Positions 9,881 through 22,797 of a DNA stretch of 64,000 nucleotides are shown piece after piece; the stretch's first letter is position 1; each line of letters begins with the position of its first letter. The notes below the pieces were generated by a model, which made no database searches, was not told where the DNA came from, and saw only the letters and a program-made list of their open reading frames with translations. This DNA comes from Panax quinquefolius (lineage: Eukaryota > Streptophyta > Magnoliopsida > Apiales > Araliaceae), in contig CM035167.1 of the NCBI GenBank assembly GCA_020205615.1, positions 33,830,103-33,894,102 on the forward strand, in the 5' to 3' direction. A program made the translations under genes and the position numbers.

Positions 9881-10985
9881 ATGACATCCGAGAATGTTGA
9901 GAATAGCAATGGAGCGCTTGAGCGATCGTTGATTCACCACATATCAATAATCGGGATAATGTGCATCGTGAAGGCGACAATCCTCATGCAAACAACAACA
10001 CCGACCAAATGATGGATGATCAAATGTTCGAGGCTTTATGCAATTTATGCAATAGCGGTAGAGTGACTCTCATTCCCCAAAACGTAGGTGGAAACACGGA
10101 AAACTCTCGGGCGGTCACCGCTAAACAATTCAAGGAGCCGGGACCACCGAGTTTAAGGGAGAGCCAAAACCACTTCTCGGAAGCATGGATAAAACAGATT
10201 ACCAAGATATTTGATGTCTTGGGATGCTCCGAGGAGCAAAAGGTTCCCTTTGTCGCCTTTATGTTGCGCGGAGAGGCGGATTACTGGTGGGAATCGGTAA
10301 AACGTACTCAACTCTTTGTCTTCAAGATATCTTGGGAGAAGTTCCAGAGTCGTTCAACGACAAATACTTTCCCGAAAGTATTCGCCATACATGAAGGAGG
10401 TGGAATTTATCAAGTTGGAACAAAACAATATGACCGTGTAATCGCAATACGAGGCAAAATTTGCGGAGTTATCACGGTTTCGTCCCCACTTGGTGGATAA
10501 TGAAGAGAAATGGCGCGAATGTTTTTAAGAGGTTTGAAGTCGGAGATACGTCAACATCTTATTTCTCATAAACCGTGTTTGTATTCGCAGATGTTGTAAA
10601 TAGGGTTCGATTAGTGGAACGCGATAATGAGTCAACACAACTAAAAGAGAGCGCATCGGCAAAATTATAATACCAAATGAGAGTAGTCATCGAAGCGGTG
10701 ACAACAAGCGTGGAGGAATCAACGGGCGGATATGGTAACCACTTGGTGGGTAATCGGGGCAAAAACAATAAGAATGGACATTTCAAGAAATGGAGATTCA
10801 ACAATGGTGGAAAGACGTCAAAGACCAAAGACCCATTGTTAAGGAAGGAGAAAGACCACCTATCATATGCTTCAAATGCGGAGGAGAGGGACACATCGAT
10901 CCAAATCAAGTCCATGCCGTCCAAAGCATGTTATAATTGTGGAAGAGAAGGTCACTTAGCTCGATTTTGTCGTTCATCAAGACAA
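9881..10985 (+). pseudogene. A1 gag (broken)
   Basis: The start ATGACATCCGAG is shared with A2 gag. The body carries a retrotransposon gag core: a VTAKQFKE block, then AWIKQITKIFDVLGCSEEQKV, then MLRGEADYWWESVK. It ends in a CCHC zinc knuckle, CYNCGREGHLARFC, near 10929-10970. At least two frame changes (about 9940-9960 and 10350-10680) and stops split it into three frames. In an intact element, gag forms the virus-like particle and binds RNA through the knuckle. Compared with A2 gag, the Y-F-P-E and LEQNNMT region is scrambled here by small indels. Confidence 0.85.
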
Positions 10986-13900
10986 ATTCACTAGGATGGA
11001 GGCACCAAAGGCCATCCCGAAAATTCAAAACCCAGAAGTCAAGGAGAGCGTTTGTTGTGACCTCCCAAAGAGCAAGGAATCCGAATGAGGTCATCACCGG
11101 TAAGCTTATCATAAACTCTAATGAAGTCTATACTTTATTTGATCTTGGTTCTACCCATTCTTTTATTTCTCCTACTTGCGCCATCATCGATTAAATTTGA
11201 CTCGGGAGAAATTAGACTTTGACTTATCTGTGGAAACTCCGTTGGGAGAAACCTTCTGTACATCCACTTTGCTTATAAGTCTTGTTTGGTTCAAATCGGT
11301 ACCCTCACATTACCCGGTCGATCTTACTTCATTAAAAATACTTGCATTTGACGTGATTCTAGGGATTGATTGGTTAACTACTTATCATGCAAAAATTGAT
11401 TATTTTCGTAAGGTTGTTAGCTTTCATATTCCTAATCAACCTATTATCTTGAATTCAAACGACCAAACCATTAAAATCAATCACGGTCATTTCAAGCCAT
11501 AAAGCTATTCGTTTATTGAAAAAGCGGATGTCAAGCTTTCTTAGCTCATGTTACTGATTTAAATAAAAATACGCCGGTTTTAAACGATATTCCTATTGTT
11601 AATAAATTTCTGACGTATTCTCAAGAACTTCCCCGGCCTACCCCAGGCGTGAAATTGAATTTTGTATCGACCTTGAACCCTTGACAAAACCTATTTCCAA
11701 AGCCCCATATCGAATGGCTCTATTGAACTTCGTGAGTTAAAGACCCAACCGCAGGAATTGTTAGACATTGGCTTTATTCGTCCTAGTACTTCTCCTTGGG
11801 GTGCTCTGCTCTATTCGTGAAGAAGAAAGATGGGAGTATGCGACTTTGTATTGATTATCGGAGTTGAATCATGTCACCATCAAAATAGGTATCCATTGCC
11901 ACGTATTGATGACTGTTTGACCGGTTGCAAAGGAGCCAAATTCTTTTCAAAGATTGATCTTCGTTCCGGATATCACCAATTGAAGATTAGAATCCGTGAC
12001 ATTCCAAAGACGGCTTTCGAACTTCGATGCGGGCATTATGAATTCTAGTCATGTCCTTTGGATTGACTAATGCTCCTCTTGCCTTCATGGATATGATGAA
12101 CCGAGTATTCAAGGAATATTTAGATCACTTTGTGGTCGCCTTTATTGATGACATCCTTATTTATTCCAAAAGCCGTGAAGATCATGAGCAACACTTGAGG
12201 TGACACTCCAAAAACCTCGTGAATATAAGCTTTATGCCAAGTTGAAGAAATGCGAGTTACGGCTTGAAGAAGTAGCATTCCTTGGGCACGTGGTATCAAG
12301 TCATGGAATATCTGCTGACCCAAAGAAAGATTGAAGCTATTCAAAGCCGGGAACAACCTAAATCAATGATCAAGTCACGTAGCTTTCTCGGTTTAGTTGG
12401 TTATTATCGGAGATTCGTGGAAGGATTTTCTCGAATCGCTACTCCATCGACTCAAATTGACTTTGAAAGATACAAAGTTTCGGTTGGAGCGAAGAATGTG
12501 AGAAGAGTTTTCAAGAACTCAAGAGGAGACTTATTTCAAAGACTGCTCGACAATACCATCCGGCTCGGACGGATTTGTCATCTACAAAGTGATGCTTCGA
12601 AAAGGGTTGGGATGTGTTCTCATGCAACATGGAAAAGTTATAGCCTATGCCTCGCGACAACTCAAAGAATATGAGAGGAATTATCCTACTCATGATCTAG
12701 AGTTAGCAAATATTGACTTTCAGACTTAAAATTTGGAGGCATTACTTGTATGGGGAGAAAGTGGAGATCTTTACGGATCATAAAAGCCTCAAATATTTCT
12801 TCACTCAAAAGGAACTCAACATGCGACAAAGACGTTGGCTTGAACTGTTGAAAGATTATGATCATACCATCCAATACCATCCTAGAAAAGCGAACGTGGT
12901 AGCTGACGCATTGAGTAGAAAATCATATGGAAGTACGAGTGCGATATTGTCAACGCAAAGGCCCATTTTGTGTGACTTGCAAAGGATGGAGATAGAGTTA
13001 AAGACTCTAGGGACGCATGTGATGATAGCGAGTATACTAGTAGAACCGACTTTAATCGATAAAGTTAAAGCTGCTCAAGCTACAGACCTGGAGCTGATGC
13101 GTATGAGGAAGAAAGTGCAAGAAGGTGCTATGCCTGAAGCAAGAATCGATGAAGAAGGAATACTTCGAGTCAACTCCAGACTTTGTGTTCCTAACGACCC
13201 TGATTTAAAGTATAATATCATGATGGAGGCGCATAACACACCATTTGCAATCCATCCTGGGAGTACCAAAATGTATCATGATATTCGTCATACATTTTGG
13301 TGGAGCAATATGAAGAGAGAGATAGCGTTGTTTATCTCAAGGTGTCTAACTTGTCAATGAGTTAAAGCGGAGCATCAAGTACCAAAAGGTCCATTGCAAC
13401 CACTTGAAATTCCATAATGGAAGTGGGAGCACATTACCATGGATTTTGTTACCGGTCTTCCTAAGGTTTCTCAAGGCATTGATGCGATTTGGGTCATTGT
13501 TGATAGATTGACCAAGTCTCGCTCATTTCTTCCGATCACGAAACTTATACACTTGAACGCCTTGCTCAGATGTACATAAACGAGATTGTAAGATCGCATG
13601 GTATGCCAATATCCATAGTTTCGATCGAGACCCAAGATTCACTTCACGATTTTGGGTTAGTTTGCAAAAAGCTATGGGCACAGACTTTCACGATTTAGCT
13701 TCGCATATCACCCTCGCACGACCACGGACGATGGAGAGGACTATTCAAACTCTTGAAGATCTATTAAGACTCTGTGTCCTTGATTTCAAGGAGTTGGGAC
13801 AAGTTCTTACCATTGGTGGAGTTTTCCTACAACAACAGCTTATCAAGAAAGTATTGGCATGGCTCCATTCGAGCGTTGTATGGAAGAAAGTGTCGTTCTC

Positions 13901-14515
13901 CAAAGATCTTTGGGATGAGGTGGGTGAAGCAACGTTGTTGGGACCGGAGTTGGTACGTATGACTACGGAAAAAGATTCAAACGATCCGACAACGTATAAA
14001 AACCTCACAAAATCGATAAAAAGAGTTATGCGAGATCTTCATCGAAAGGACGTGGAATTCGATATAGGAGATCATGTGTTATTAAGAGTTGCTCCATGGA
14101 AAGGAGTTACAAGATTTGGAAAGAGAGGAAAACTTAACCCTCGATTCATCGGTCCATTTTTATCCTCGATCGAGTAGGAACCGTGGCCTATAGACTCGCT
14201 TTCACCGCCAAATCATCTTCGTGTTCATAACGCTTTTCACATATCAATGTTACGTAAATATGTGAAAGACCCGAACCATATTATTGAGTTAGAACCCTGG
14301 ATTTAAATAGCGGAAGATTTGACGTATGAAGAGGTTCTGTTCAAATTTTGGATAAGAAGGAACATATTCTACGCTCCAAGGTTATACCTCAAGTAAAAGT
14401 TTTGTGGAGGAACCATGATGTTGAGGAAATGACTTGGGAGTTAGAATCAAATGAAATCAAGGTATCCTTACCTCTTCAACATACCGATGCACGCACCTAA
14501 TTTCGAGGGCAAAAT
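10986..14515 (+). pseudogene. A1 pol: PR-RT-RNaseH-INT-chromodomain (broken)
   Basis: The domains appear in order. Protease is near 11130 (FDLGSTHSFI, where the catalytic DSG/DTG is now DLG). Reverse transcriptase spans about 11640-12450 with the FIDDILIYS catalytic motif near 12138. RNase H spans about 12710-12925 ([11 protein letters not shown], then ADALSRK). The integrase zinc region ends in CLTCQ followed by a TGA at 13359, and the core begins [11 protein letters not shown] remnant of the GPF-type C-terminus and chromodomain is at about 14150-14480. More than ten stops and frameshifts are seen, so it cannot make a functional polyprotein. Frames 12713-13360 and 13662-14177 are the longest surviving pieces; part of the latter has shifted frame, so its translation is not the original protein throughout. 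Confidence 0.88.
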
Positions 14516-14532
14516 TTCATAAGAAGGGAGGT
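14515..14532 (+). other. A1 polypurine tract
   Basis: TTTCATAAGAAGGGAGGT abuts the 3' LTR, preceded by TTTCGAGGGCAAAAT. This is the typical pol end of Tekay-like elements (consensus FRGQ/RNF). Confidence 0.8.
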
Positions 14533-17110
14533 TGTAAGACCCGACTTTTATAAATAAAGATGAATTTTTCTATAAATATTATTTTTGAATATTATGGAAT
14601 AAATTTGATATAATGTTATAGTTGTGGGTAATATTTATAAATTTTGCAAAGTATGCAAGTTGTTATAAAATATTCGTTTGGTCTGGAATATTCTTTTTTG
14701 TTAGGGAATATTGCATACAATGGCTCAATCATTGGTGGACCCCACAATGTAATTATTGTCGGATTGAGAAAAACAACAAAAATATTTTATAAAAATAACT
14801 ACGGAGGTGTTACCGTTAAAACCGCTGAACTACCCGTTGTGTAAAAAGTACGATGTCTGGCGTGGTTGCATAGTAGCACACGATATTGATTATTGATGCT
14901 TACGTGAGAAGTCACTTTCACTATGCTCAATTATTATTCATGATAATTCACGCATCATATCTCTTATATTATTGATTCAATTATTGTCACAAGATCATAT
15001 GTATAATATGTTATAGTATTAAATCAATAATTGAGACGACAAGTTATAAATGATTAATAATTGTTGAAAGATTAAATATGTGTTGATGAAAAAAAAATGA
15101 TTTGTGGTAAGTTGATTATTTTATGGGGGCTCATATGTCATCATCTAAGAGTCTCTTCATTGATAGTAATTACCTTCGCCAATAGTAATTACCCTTGTGA
15201 ATAGTATTTACCTTCGTCGATAGTAATTACCTTCGTCAATAGTAATTACCCTTGTGAATAGTATTTACCTTCGTCGATAGTAATTACCTTCGTCAATAGT
15301 AATTACCCTTGTGAATAGTATTTACCTTCAATCGATAGTATTTACCTTCGTTAATAGTAATTACCTTTACCGACGTCGAACCACTTGTCGTTTCACATTA
15401 CAAAGCGCCGAACCACTTGTCGCTTCACATTACAAAAGGCCAAACCAATTAAATCAAGCCACTTGCCTTTTCACACTAAGAAAAGTAAGCTAGAAATCTT
15501 CTATAAATAGAGGCCTAGGGCTTCATTATTTTTCACGAATTCATTCAAGCTATAGAGAGAGAAAGTATAGAGAGAATAAGAGAGAAAGAAGAAGGGTATT
15601 TTGTTACTACACTGCTGCAGTATTCAATCTCCTATCAAATGTAAGGGGTGTTATTCTTTCTTATTCATGAAGAGAACTGTTGTTATTCCATTGCTTATTA
15701 TTCTGTTGGAATAACCTGTATACGCGGTTTACCCTATACTTGGTGACATTCTTCTATTATTCTGTTGGAACATCCTTTCTGTGTGTTTTTACAGGACTGG
15801 TTCCGTCATTATTATTCTGTTGGAACATCCTCATGCGTGTGTTTTACACCTACTGGTTCCGCTTTTATTATTATTCTGTTGGAATATCCTATCATGTGTT
15901 TTACACCGGATCCGGTTCCATCTTTATTATTCTGTTGGAACATCCTCGTTGCGTGTGAATTTCACGACCGGTTCCGTTATTTATTATTACGCTTGGAATA
16001 ACTTTTATGCATGCGGTCTATCGCATGCATGGTGATTTCTTTTGTTATTCCATCCTTTATTATACCCGGTTGGTTAAAACTTTGACTTCTATACTCCATG
16101 AAATTAGTAGAATATCCTTGATATTTGCGTTTCATCCAAAGATCTTTCATGGAAATATTCTTCCGATCATTCTTGAATTTTACTCTACAAAACAAAGATC
16201 ATATTGATAATTTGGGCGTTAATAATTCTGGATAAAATAATTCTTGAACTTGTTTTATTGAATTCTTATATCATTGTCATCATCCTCATGTTTATATTTT
16301 TTTAAAGTCATCTCATGGCTTCAGAGTGCATAGATGGACTTGGTATGATTATGACCAGAGACTATTCGGTTGTAATCATGACCGTAATGTTACAAATGAT
16401 GTGGTAAAAATCCTCGATGGGTAGTAGTGCATTGATGGATGATTGTTGGCATGATCATGACCATTAATGAATACACAAATATTCTTGGCCCGTAGTGCAT
16501 GAATAATTGTGGTCGTGATACTAAAGAATATCCTCGGCAGTAGTGCGTAGGGTGATTCGATGATGTGGAATATTTATTAAAGTCGAGTCTCAAATTTATA
16601 ACTCACTTTTACACAATGATGAAAAACCTTTAAAACCTAAAAGATAGTAGACTTTATTTTCTACTTGACTCTTTTAATGGATTGCATATTTATTTGCAGA
16701 TTAAACCGGTTGTCTATTGTATTTTATCGGTTTAACATTGTTGAAGACTATTGATAATTTATTCGCATTATCTTAGTCATAATATTTTTCTTGGGCTAGT
16801 TGAGCTCACCCTTTCTTTCACCGTTCTCTTCAAGAAATGAGAATATAGCCGGGACGAAGTCGGGAAGCGAGTGATGGTCCCGAAGATAGCATTAGTAGTC
16901 CTCACTATTCTCAGTAAAATAGTGTGATAATAATTGTAATGAGGACTCCTTTTTGAGTTTGTATAATATCTAGTAGACGATATTTGTATTTAAACTCACG
17001 CTTTATGTCGATTGTACACCAGCTTATGTTAGTAAGTTGTATTTAAATTGTGTACCATGTAAGTGGCGACCCAAGATGGGTGATGTATACCTAATTTTGG
17101 GGGCGTCACA
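14533..17110 (+). repeat. A1 3' LTR
   Basis: It is homologous to 7108-9692 throughout. It carries a TATA box at 15502, an 11-unit minisatellite at 15158-15371 and the 60-bp repeat at 15670-16050. It is followed by the TSD TTCAT. Confidence 0.92.
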
Positions 17111-17128
17111 TTCATCGTCCATGTCATA

Positions 17129-17698
17129 TCACCAATTGTTTGGAGGGCGATTTTTCAAGGCTTCGAACATTAGATCCATCTGATTATGAAGATTTTGAAT
17201 TGACCTCTCTTGCTCAATCATCTTCTTCTCAGTTGATGCTACAAATTTGAACCACAAATCCTCCAATCTTGAGTCATCTTTCTCAGTTTCAAAATCCATA
17301 TATTGAGGACCATTCATTGAGGAGTTAATGAATTGTTCCATCTGTTTGTTAAGATTTTGGCTTGATAACTCCTGACTCATCATCATCTCTTCATGGTCTG
17401 CTATGCTGTTTGACATGACTTTCTTCAACCATGAATTTTCTTCTTGTTGCATTGGAGGTGGATATGAGAAATTTGATGGATGTGTTGGACTTGCGGCACA
17501 GTATTGGTCTCGATAGTTATAACTCCATTCGGAATCTGGGTAATACCCCCAACCTTGAGGATAAGTGGGATAAACATAGTTGTTGAGGTAATCACCCCCA
17601 AACTGTACTTGTCCAACTCTGACATTGAGTCCTTCAGTTCTTTTGTCCCTTGGTTGAATCCTATTTGCATAAGGCCCTTGATAAGAAAAGTCACCCAT
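17129..17698 (-). CDS. Element E gag-like protein
   Basis: An intact 189-codon frame begins at the first ATG downstream of the primer site on the minus strand, after a 117-base leader with an (AAAAT)n run. The N-terminal half is rich in Tyr, Pro and Gly (YPTYPQGWGYYPDSEWSYNY), suggesting a disordered segment. The C-terminal half is Met/Gln/Glu-rich, with two related QNLNKQME and QNLHNQMD blocks likely to form a coiled coil. There is no zinc knuckle and no classical gag core. Its position and surroundings suggest a gag-derived protein of a non-autonomous Tat-type lineage. The stop is shortly before the A1 insertion, and a second ORF followed originally. Confidence 0.6.
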   Translation of the reverse strand: MGDFSYQGPYANRIQPRDKRTEGLNVRVGQVQFGGDYLNNYVYPTYPQGWGYYPDSEWSYNYRDQYCAASPTHPSNFSYPPPMQQEENSWLKKVMSNSIADHEEMMMSQELSSQNLNKQMEQFINSSMNGPQYMDFETEKDDSRLEDLWFKFVASTEKKMIEQERSIQNLHNQMDLMFEALKNRPPNNW

Positions 17699-17815
17699 GG
17701 TACCTGAAAAGAGAGAAATATAGGAAGAGAATTAAAATAAAATAAAATAAAATAAAATGTTTAAATTAAGACTAATTTGATTGAAATTAATGTTAGCAAA
17801 AATTATTAAAATAAT

Positions 17816-17833
17816 TCCCCGGCAACGGCACCA
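17816..17833 (-). other. Element E primer-binding site
   Basis: On the minus strand TGGTGCCGTTGCCGGGGA lies six bases after the LTR end. Known Tat/Athila-type primer sites read TGGCGCCGTTGCCGGGGA and are assigned to tRNA-Asp. One base (C to T) differs here. Confidence 0.85.
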
Positions 17834-17839
17834 AAAACT

Positions 17840-19399
17840 TGTTGGGTAATTTCTAGTTATGCACAACACGCAAGTATACGTGGTCAAAAAGTAATAAAGA
17901 GTAAGTAAAGTATCGTTCCCATGGAGAATTAATTAATAAAGTTAACCAAGCATTAGCCCATAACCATTTCAGTCTTTTTTAAACGATTGCTTTGAGTTTT
18001 TATATTTAAACTATGAAATTAAATAGTACTAACTACCCCTAGAATGAGAATAGATAATAAAGACATGAGATTACAATTTTCCCTATTGCATCATTTAAAT
18101 TAACACACTTCTAGTTAAACCAAATTAATTATAACGGATTGTTAGTCGAGAACACGAAAGTGAAATATAGTCATCTCTCGATGTACCATACTCATATCAC
18201 ATATAATCCACAATTGATAGAATACACATGAACACCCACATTACCTAAACCACTATATGTCTATGTGATTTACAAATAATTAGGGTTTGAACCGAAGTCC
18301 TTAATTTACTACGAGTGGTGCTTCGGTATATGTCTATCCTAAGCACGAAACATATATTCCATCACCATGTAGAACATACAAACACAAGCTATCAAGATCA
18401 AATCTAAACTCATACTTCATCTTTCAAGTTCATATGGGTTATCATAGTAATTGATGGCCAATCAACTAAGCAAATAAGCGTGAATCTTAATAGACAATCT
18501 CATAACAATTAATAAGACTAACAATGAAGTATGTCAAAATAAACTAGGCAATAGATTCCATTGCAATCCCAAAATAGAGTTTAACTCATAGTTGAATTAG
18601 AATCCATGATCTATAATTGAATATACATTAAAAGATACAATAGAAGTAAAGAGAGTTAGGGATCAAGAATAGCAAATCTGAGTTTCATCTCTTGTTTCAC
18701 TTCTGAACCTTCAAGGATCTTCAATTGCTTCAATCCCCAAATCTTAGTTATCCTAGGGTTCTAATCTAATCTAAAAAGAAAAAGAAGAAAAGAAATAATG
18801 ATATCTTTTGCCCCCAAGGGGTGGAATCTCCTTTTACAACTAATATACGTCTAATATATATAAGCCCTAGTTGAACCCCCTACTCAGTTACGCTAAAAAT
18901 AAAATAAAGTCAGCAACTTCAGTCAACGTCGTGCTCGGGAGCGCTCCTCTCCAATCGTGTGTGTCTCATGGCGCGTGAGACTTACAAAGAAGTCGATGTC
19001 CAATCGGCTTATCGCAGCGCGTCTTGTCAGCCTAATATGTCGTCTTGTACCGCCAAGCAGTCACAACAGATCTGTGGATTCGATTCGATTACGCAATATT
19101 CTTTCTGCTTTGTCACTTTGTCCTGCTGCTCATTCCTTCCATGCTTGGTCTCCTTGCTCCATTATACCTTCATGCCATACATATCCCCGCTTATGCCTCG
19201 CCTTCACGCAGTCATTAGCCTCGTACCCTCTAATACCACCAAATTAGGTCGATTTCTGCACTTATTCACCAAAAGGAGTTTTAAGTAAATGCAATGCAAA
19301 CTATCATGAAATGCAACTAAAACACAATAAAATGTTCTTGAGATGGGCATAGTTTGCGTGAATTGGTATTCAATAAGTAGGTATAAATACCACTTATCA
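17840..19399 (-). repeat. Element E 5' LTR
   Basis: It is collinear with 3490-5052. The 3' end on the minus strand (GGGAACGATACTTTACTTACTC... to CCCAACA) is the conserved R/U5 end of this lineage. The GC-rich patch near 18925-18975 differs from the other LTR. Confidence 0.9.
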
Positions 19400-20384
19400 G
19401 TTTTCCATGAAATCCTTTGTAAAAGGATTACCAAAGATAAACTTTGAAAATAAAAGAATATATGTTCCTTGTCAATTCGGGAAACAAGTAACAACATCAT
19501 TCACTACAAAAATAATGTGGTATCAACTTCTTCTCCTTTACAACTACTTCATCTCGATTTATTTGGACCAGAAAGGCATGCTAGTTTAAATGGTAAATTC
19601 TATGCATTTGTAATAGTTGATGATTTCTCTAGATATACATGGGTATTGTTTCTTAGAACTAAAGATGAAGCATTTAAAGAATTTGAAAAATTAATAAGAA
19701 TTTTAGAAACCAAATATAGTCTCAAACTTATAAAATCTAGAAGTGATCATGGTATTGAATTTCAAAAGGATTTTATAATATTTTGTGATAAAAAAAAGAA
19801 TTAGTCATGAATTTTCAGCACCTAGAACTCCTCAACAAAATGGGGTAGTAGAAAGGAAAAATAGAACATTCCAAGAAATAGCGAGAACATTGTTACAAGA
19901 AAGTAAACTCCCAAAGAAATTTTGGGCTAAGGCGGTAAACACATCATGCTATGTTTTAAATAGAGTACTCATTCGTCCAATTATCCTGAAAACACCTTAT
20001 GAACTATTAAACAGTAAAATCCCTAATATAAGTTATTTGGATCTAAATGCTTTATTCTTGATACTAGTGATAACTTCGGAAAATTTGATGTTAGATCTTA
20101 TGAAGGAATTTTCATTGGTTGTTCTCAAAATAGTAAAGCATACCGCATATATAATGTTCAAAAATTTTGTATCAAAGAATCTATTCATATTACATTTAAT
20201 GAGTCTAACAATGATCTTCCAAAAGAAAGAGAAGATGATGCAGGAAATCTAGAGACTGTTGCAAATCCAACATATCACAAAGAACAAAACAGCAAGTCAA
20301 ATGAACCTATTCAGCAGGTTAAATTAGACGAACAAAGAGACCATGAACCAGAAACTTCTTCAAACATGGAAGAACCAATTTGAA
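19400..20384 (+). pseudogene. SIRE-like copia pol fragment: integrase core
   Basis: This is the continuation of 3234-3489. After removal of element E the frame reads through KGLPKINF. The core contains HLDLFGP (first Asp), VDDFSRYTWV, SRSDHGIEF (second Asp, with the usual GGEF changed to GIEF) and PRTPQQNGVVERKNRT (catalytic Glu), then FWAKAVNTSCYVLNR. These blocks match the SIRE/Maximus lineage. A frameshift in the A-run near 19790-19800 and later frame changes break it. It stops at about 20382, after a hydrophilic linker and before any reverse transcriptase, so RT and RNase H are missing. Confidence 0.88.
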
Positions 20385-22797
20385 ATGATAACTTTATTAG
20401 ATCCTAGTAGGCACATAATAGATCTAGAAGGGGGGTGTTGAATAGATCCTTTTAATTTCAAATATTTTTCTCGTTTATTTTGTATTGCTAATAATTTAGC
20501 ATATGACAAACATAAGAGTGTTTTCAAGCACAACAGAATATGCTAAAGATCCACTTCATTGATATATTCATAATCATACATACATTGTTCTTAAAGTTAG
20601 TTCAGTGGTAAGCAGTTAATATATACATAGCAGTTATAGCAGTTAAGTACATAATGTAAATGACATAAAGTAAAAGACACAAGGGATTTTAAGTGGTTCA
20701 GAGACTCAAGCTCCTAATCCATTCTTCTGCTTTCAACTAGCAGGATTTCCACTAAGGAAGGGCAGAACCCTGAATCACTAAGATTCCTTCAAGGCCAGCA
20801 GCCTTGGAACTTCAGTTCACTAAGAACTCTTCAAGACCAGTAGCCTTGGAACTTCTCTAGTTCCCTAGGAACTCTTAAAGCCCAGCAGGCTTGGAACTTC
20901 GTTTAGTCCCTCCGGACAAGGACCCCTTAGACCCTGGCTTCTTTTTGTTGATGTTGTTGTTGGTGGTGGTGTTGAGCTGCTAAAATGTCTTTAAGCTTGA
21001 ACATCTTTTGTACTTATTAGCTTGGTGTGGTCCTCTTTGGATTCTGCTTTGAGTCTGGACCACATCTTATTTTGTGCAGTTGATCTTCATTCTATTATGC
21101 TCATCTTCATATTATGTCAGCTGTGCACCATCACCATTCCCTGAACCCTTCTTGACTGGTTGGCAGACAAGGTTCTGCACTTGTTCAGTTTTTGCATTAG
21201 GTTCATGGTGATTCGTAAAGTGGCTATATGAATCTTCTTGATGCTCATCCACTCTTCTAAATGTTATCTTCTTGTCCTTCTCGGCTCTCAGGTTAGCTTC
21301 CATCTTCAATGGCATTCTCATCTTTGTTGAGTGAAGCTTTAGTCTGTTTAAGTCCTTCTTCAAAGCTGCTTCACTTTCACCTTCGTAGTCTCACTATTAC
21401 TAAGTCTTGTTCATGTAAAGCTCTGGTGGAACTCGTAGAGTCAACAAGATATCATTCTACCAACTCAATGATTATGAAATATTGCAATCATCAGCAACTC
21501 TTGATCTTTGAAGCTCTGTTGATTTATACTCCTTCCCAATCTTCCCGCTGGAAAGTAGCCGTTAAAAGCTTTTTGAATTGCTTCACATATCTCGATTTAT
21601 TTTGTGTAGACTGCAGATGTGACATGACATCCCCCTTTCTGACTTCCTGACACTGTAGTCTACTGTTTCACCTACCCCGTCAGATATGTCACTTTGATGT
21701 CTCGGGCAAGTAGTCAACTTTATTTCCTCCTTCTGATTTCTCGATCAGAGGTTGTCCATTTGCATCGATGCTCTCAATAACCTTTGTTTGAGTATCAATC
21801 TTTAGGTTGAACCGTTGCCAATGCTTCAATCTTCAGTTGTTCGAACTCTACGATTCTGATGCATGTCTTCTTGGACCTGATCGTAGTGTCTTGTTGACAG
21901 GTAGAGACAACACTACGATCTTGAAGAGTGTTCATTAGATCCTCAATGTAGAACACATCTTCCTTCTCTTGTACAGTGCTTCAACACTTCTGTTTGCCTC
22001 GACTGCTCTCAGATACTGATGGCTTGACTCTTTGTTCTGGCCCCTTCTGAATCACAAGACACTTCAGATTTATGGCGTGTCCAGCTCGCTTTGTCCTTGT
22101 GATCTCCTGTTCACTTATCATTAATGGATTGACCCAATGCTTAATCACTTTAGCCTTGTTCTTAAGAGGCTGACCAATATCTTTGTATGCACTCCATCGG
22201 TTCCTTCTTTGTTTGGCAAACAATACGATCCTAGTTGCTTTCAAGATCGTTGTCTTCTATTTACTTAACAGCTACTACACTTGCTGACTTTCCTTAGTCA
22301 GTTACTGAAGACTTCTTCTGATCGACTTGTGGAAGACTTCATCTCGAATGGCTTCACAAGTCAATATGGATGTTGATTGAGTTGGTGCTTAAATCTTTCG
22401 TTAGCTTACATGCCATTCGTTGAGTGCTCTCTGGTTTCCTTTAGGTGGGATGTATCTTTGCAGTACCAACCAGAGGCTTCATTCTTTTTGATATTCTGGG
22501 AGTGCTCAATTGTTGAGAATCGTGTTTGCTCTACGATTCTGCTTTGGCATTGTGAGCTCATCTGTTGAAGTCTTAGTTTTACACTCTATGATTCAGCTTC
22601 GGCTGTGCAGACACTACGACTCCGAGATCAGATCTTGACACTCTACGATTTCTAATTTTGTGCTCGTTGTCTTCATCTGATCTTGCTCGATTACGATCTC
22701 TGCCTCTGATATGATCAGTAGACTATATGACTCTGAGTGTAGTCTACAATTCTAGACTTGGCTTCGACATAAGTAGACTCTACGACTCCGAGTGTAG
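20385..22797. other. Non-coding TE-derived region downstream of copia remnant
   Basis: It begins near a CTAGAAGGGGGGTGTTGAATAGATCC-like motif (about 20423-20448), reminiscent of a motif found in SIRE-type elements. No RT, RNase H or LTR boundary could be identified. Small frames at 21112-21363 and 21981-22244 on the minus strand have no recognisable domain and I do not call them genes. The 3' half is dotted with CTCTACGA(T/C)TC motifs and their complement. It is probably the long non-coding part of the same copia element. Confidence 0.5.
20781..20900 (+). repeat. Short tandem repeat near copia remnant
   Basis: Two to three imperfect units of about 45-55 bp share AAG(G/A/C)CCAG(C/T)AG(C/G)CTTGGAACTTC and a CTAAGAACTCTT(C/A)A stretch. 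Confidence 0.7.

Larger units (their letters stand above)
7108..17110 (+). mobile_element. Element A1: full-length decayed Tekay-like chromovirus
   Basis: LTRs of 2,585 and 2,578 bp, starting TGTAAGACCC and ending GGGGGCGTCACA (5' copy CACG), enclose a 4.8-kb internal region. It contains a tRNA-iMet primer site, gag with a zinc knuckle, protease, reverse transcriptase, RNase H, integrase and a decayed chromodomain tail, then a purine tract. The flanks are a perfect TSD TTCAT (7103-7107 and 17111-17115) inside element E. Domain order PR-RT-RH-INT-chromodomain and the C-terminal YRLALP...LRKYV and VLWRN blocks fit the Tekay/Del clade. Many stops and frameshifts make it inactive. Confidence 0.9.
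3490..19399 (-). mobile_element. Element E: Tat/Athila-type non-autonomous LTR retrotransposon
   Basis: Terminal repeats of 1,563 bp (3490-5052) and 1,560 bp (17840-19399) end TG...CA on either strand. Read on the minus strand, the element starts TGATAAGTGG and has a TTTTTGGTGCCGTTGCCGGGGA primer site after the 5' LTR and a G-rich tract before the 3' LTR. All three are hallmarks of Tat/Athila/Ogre-type elements. The flanks GTTGT and GTTTT are a decayed 5-bp TSD, and removing the element rejoins the copia frame. Without the nested A1, the internal region is about 2.8 kb and holds a gag-like ORF and one more ORF but no protease, reverse transcriptase or integrase. Transposition would need a helper element. 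Confidence 0.85.

Noticed and set aside
21112..22244. Two minus-strand frames (83 and 87 codons) as host genes
   Set aside because: No domain, no start context or neighbouring exons, and they lie in repetitive TE-derived DNA.
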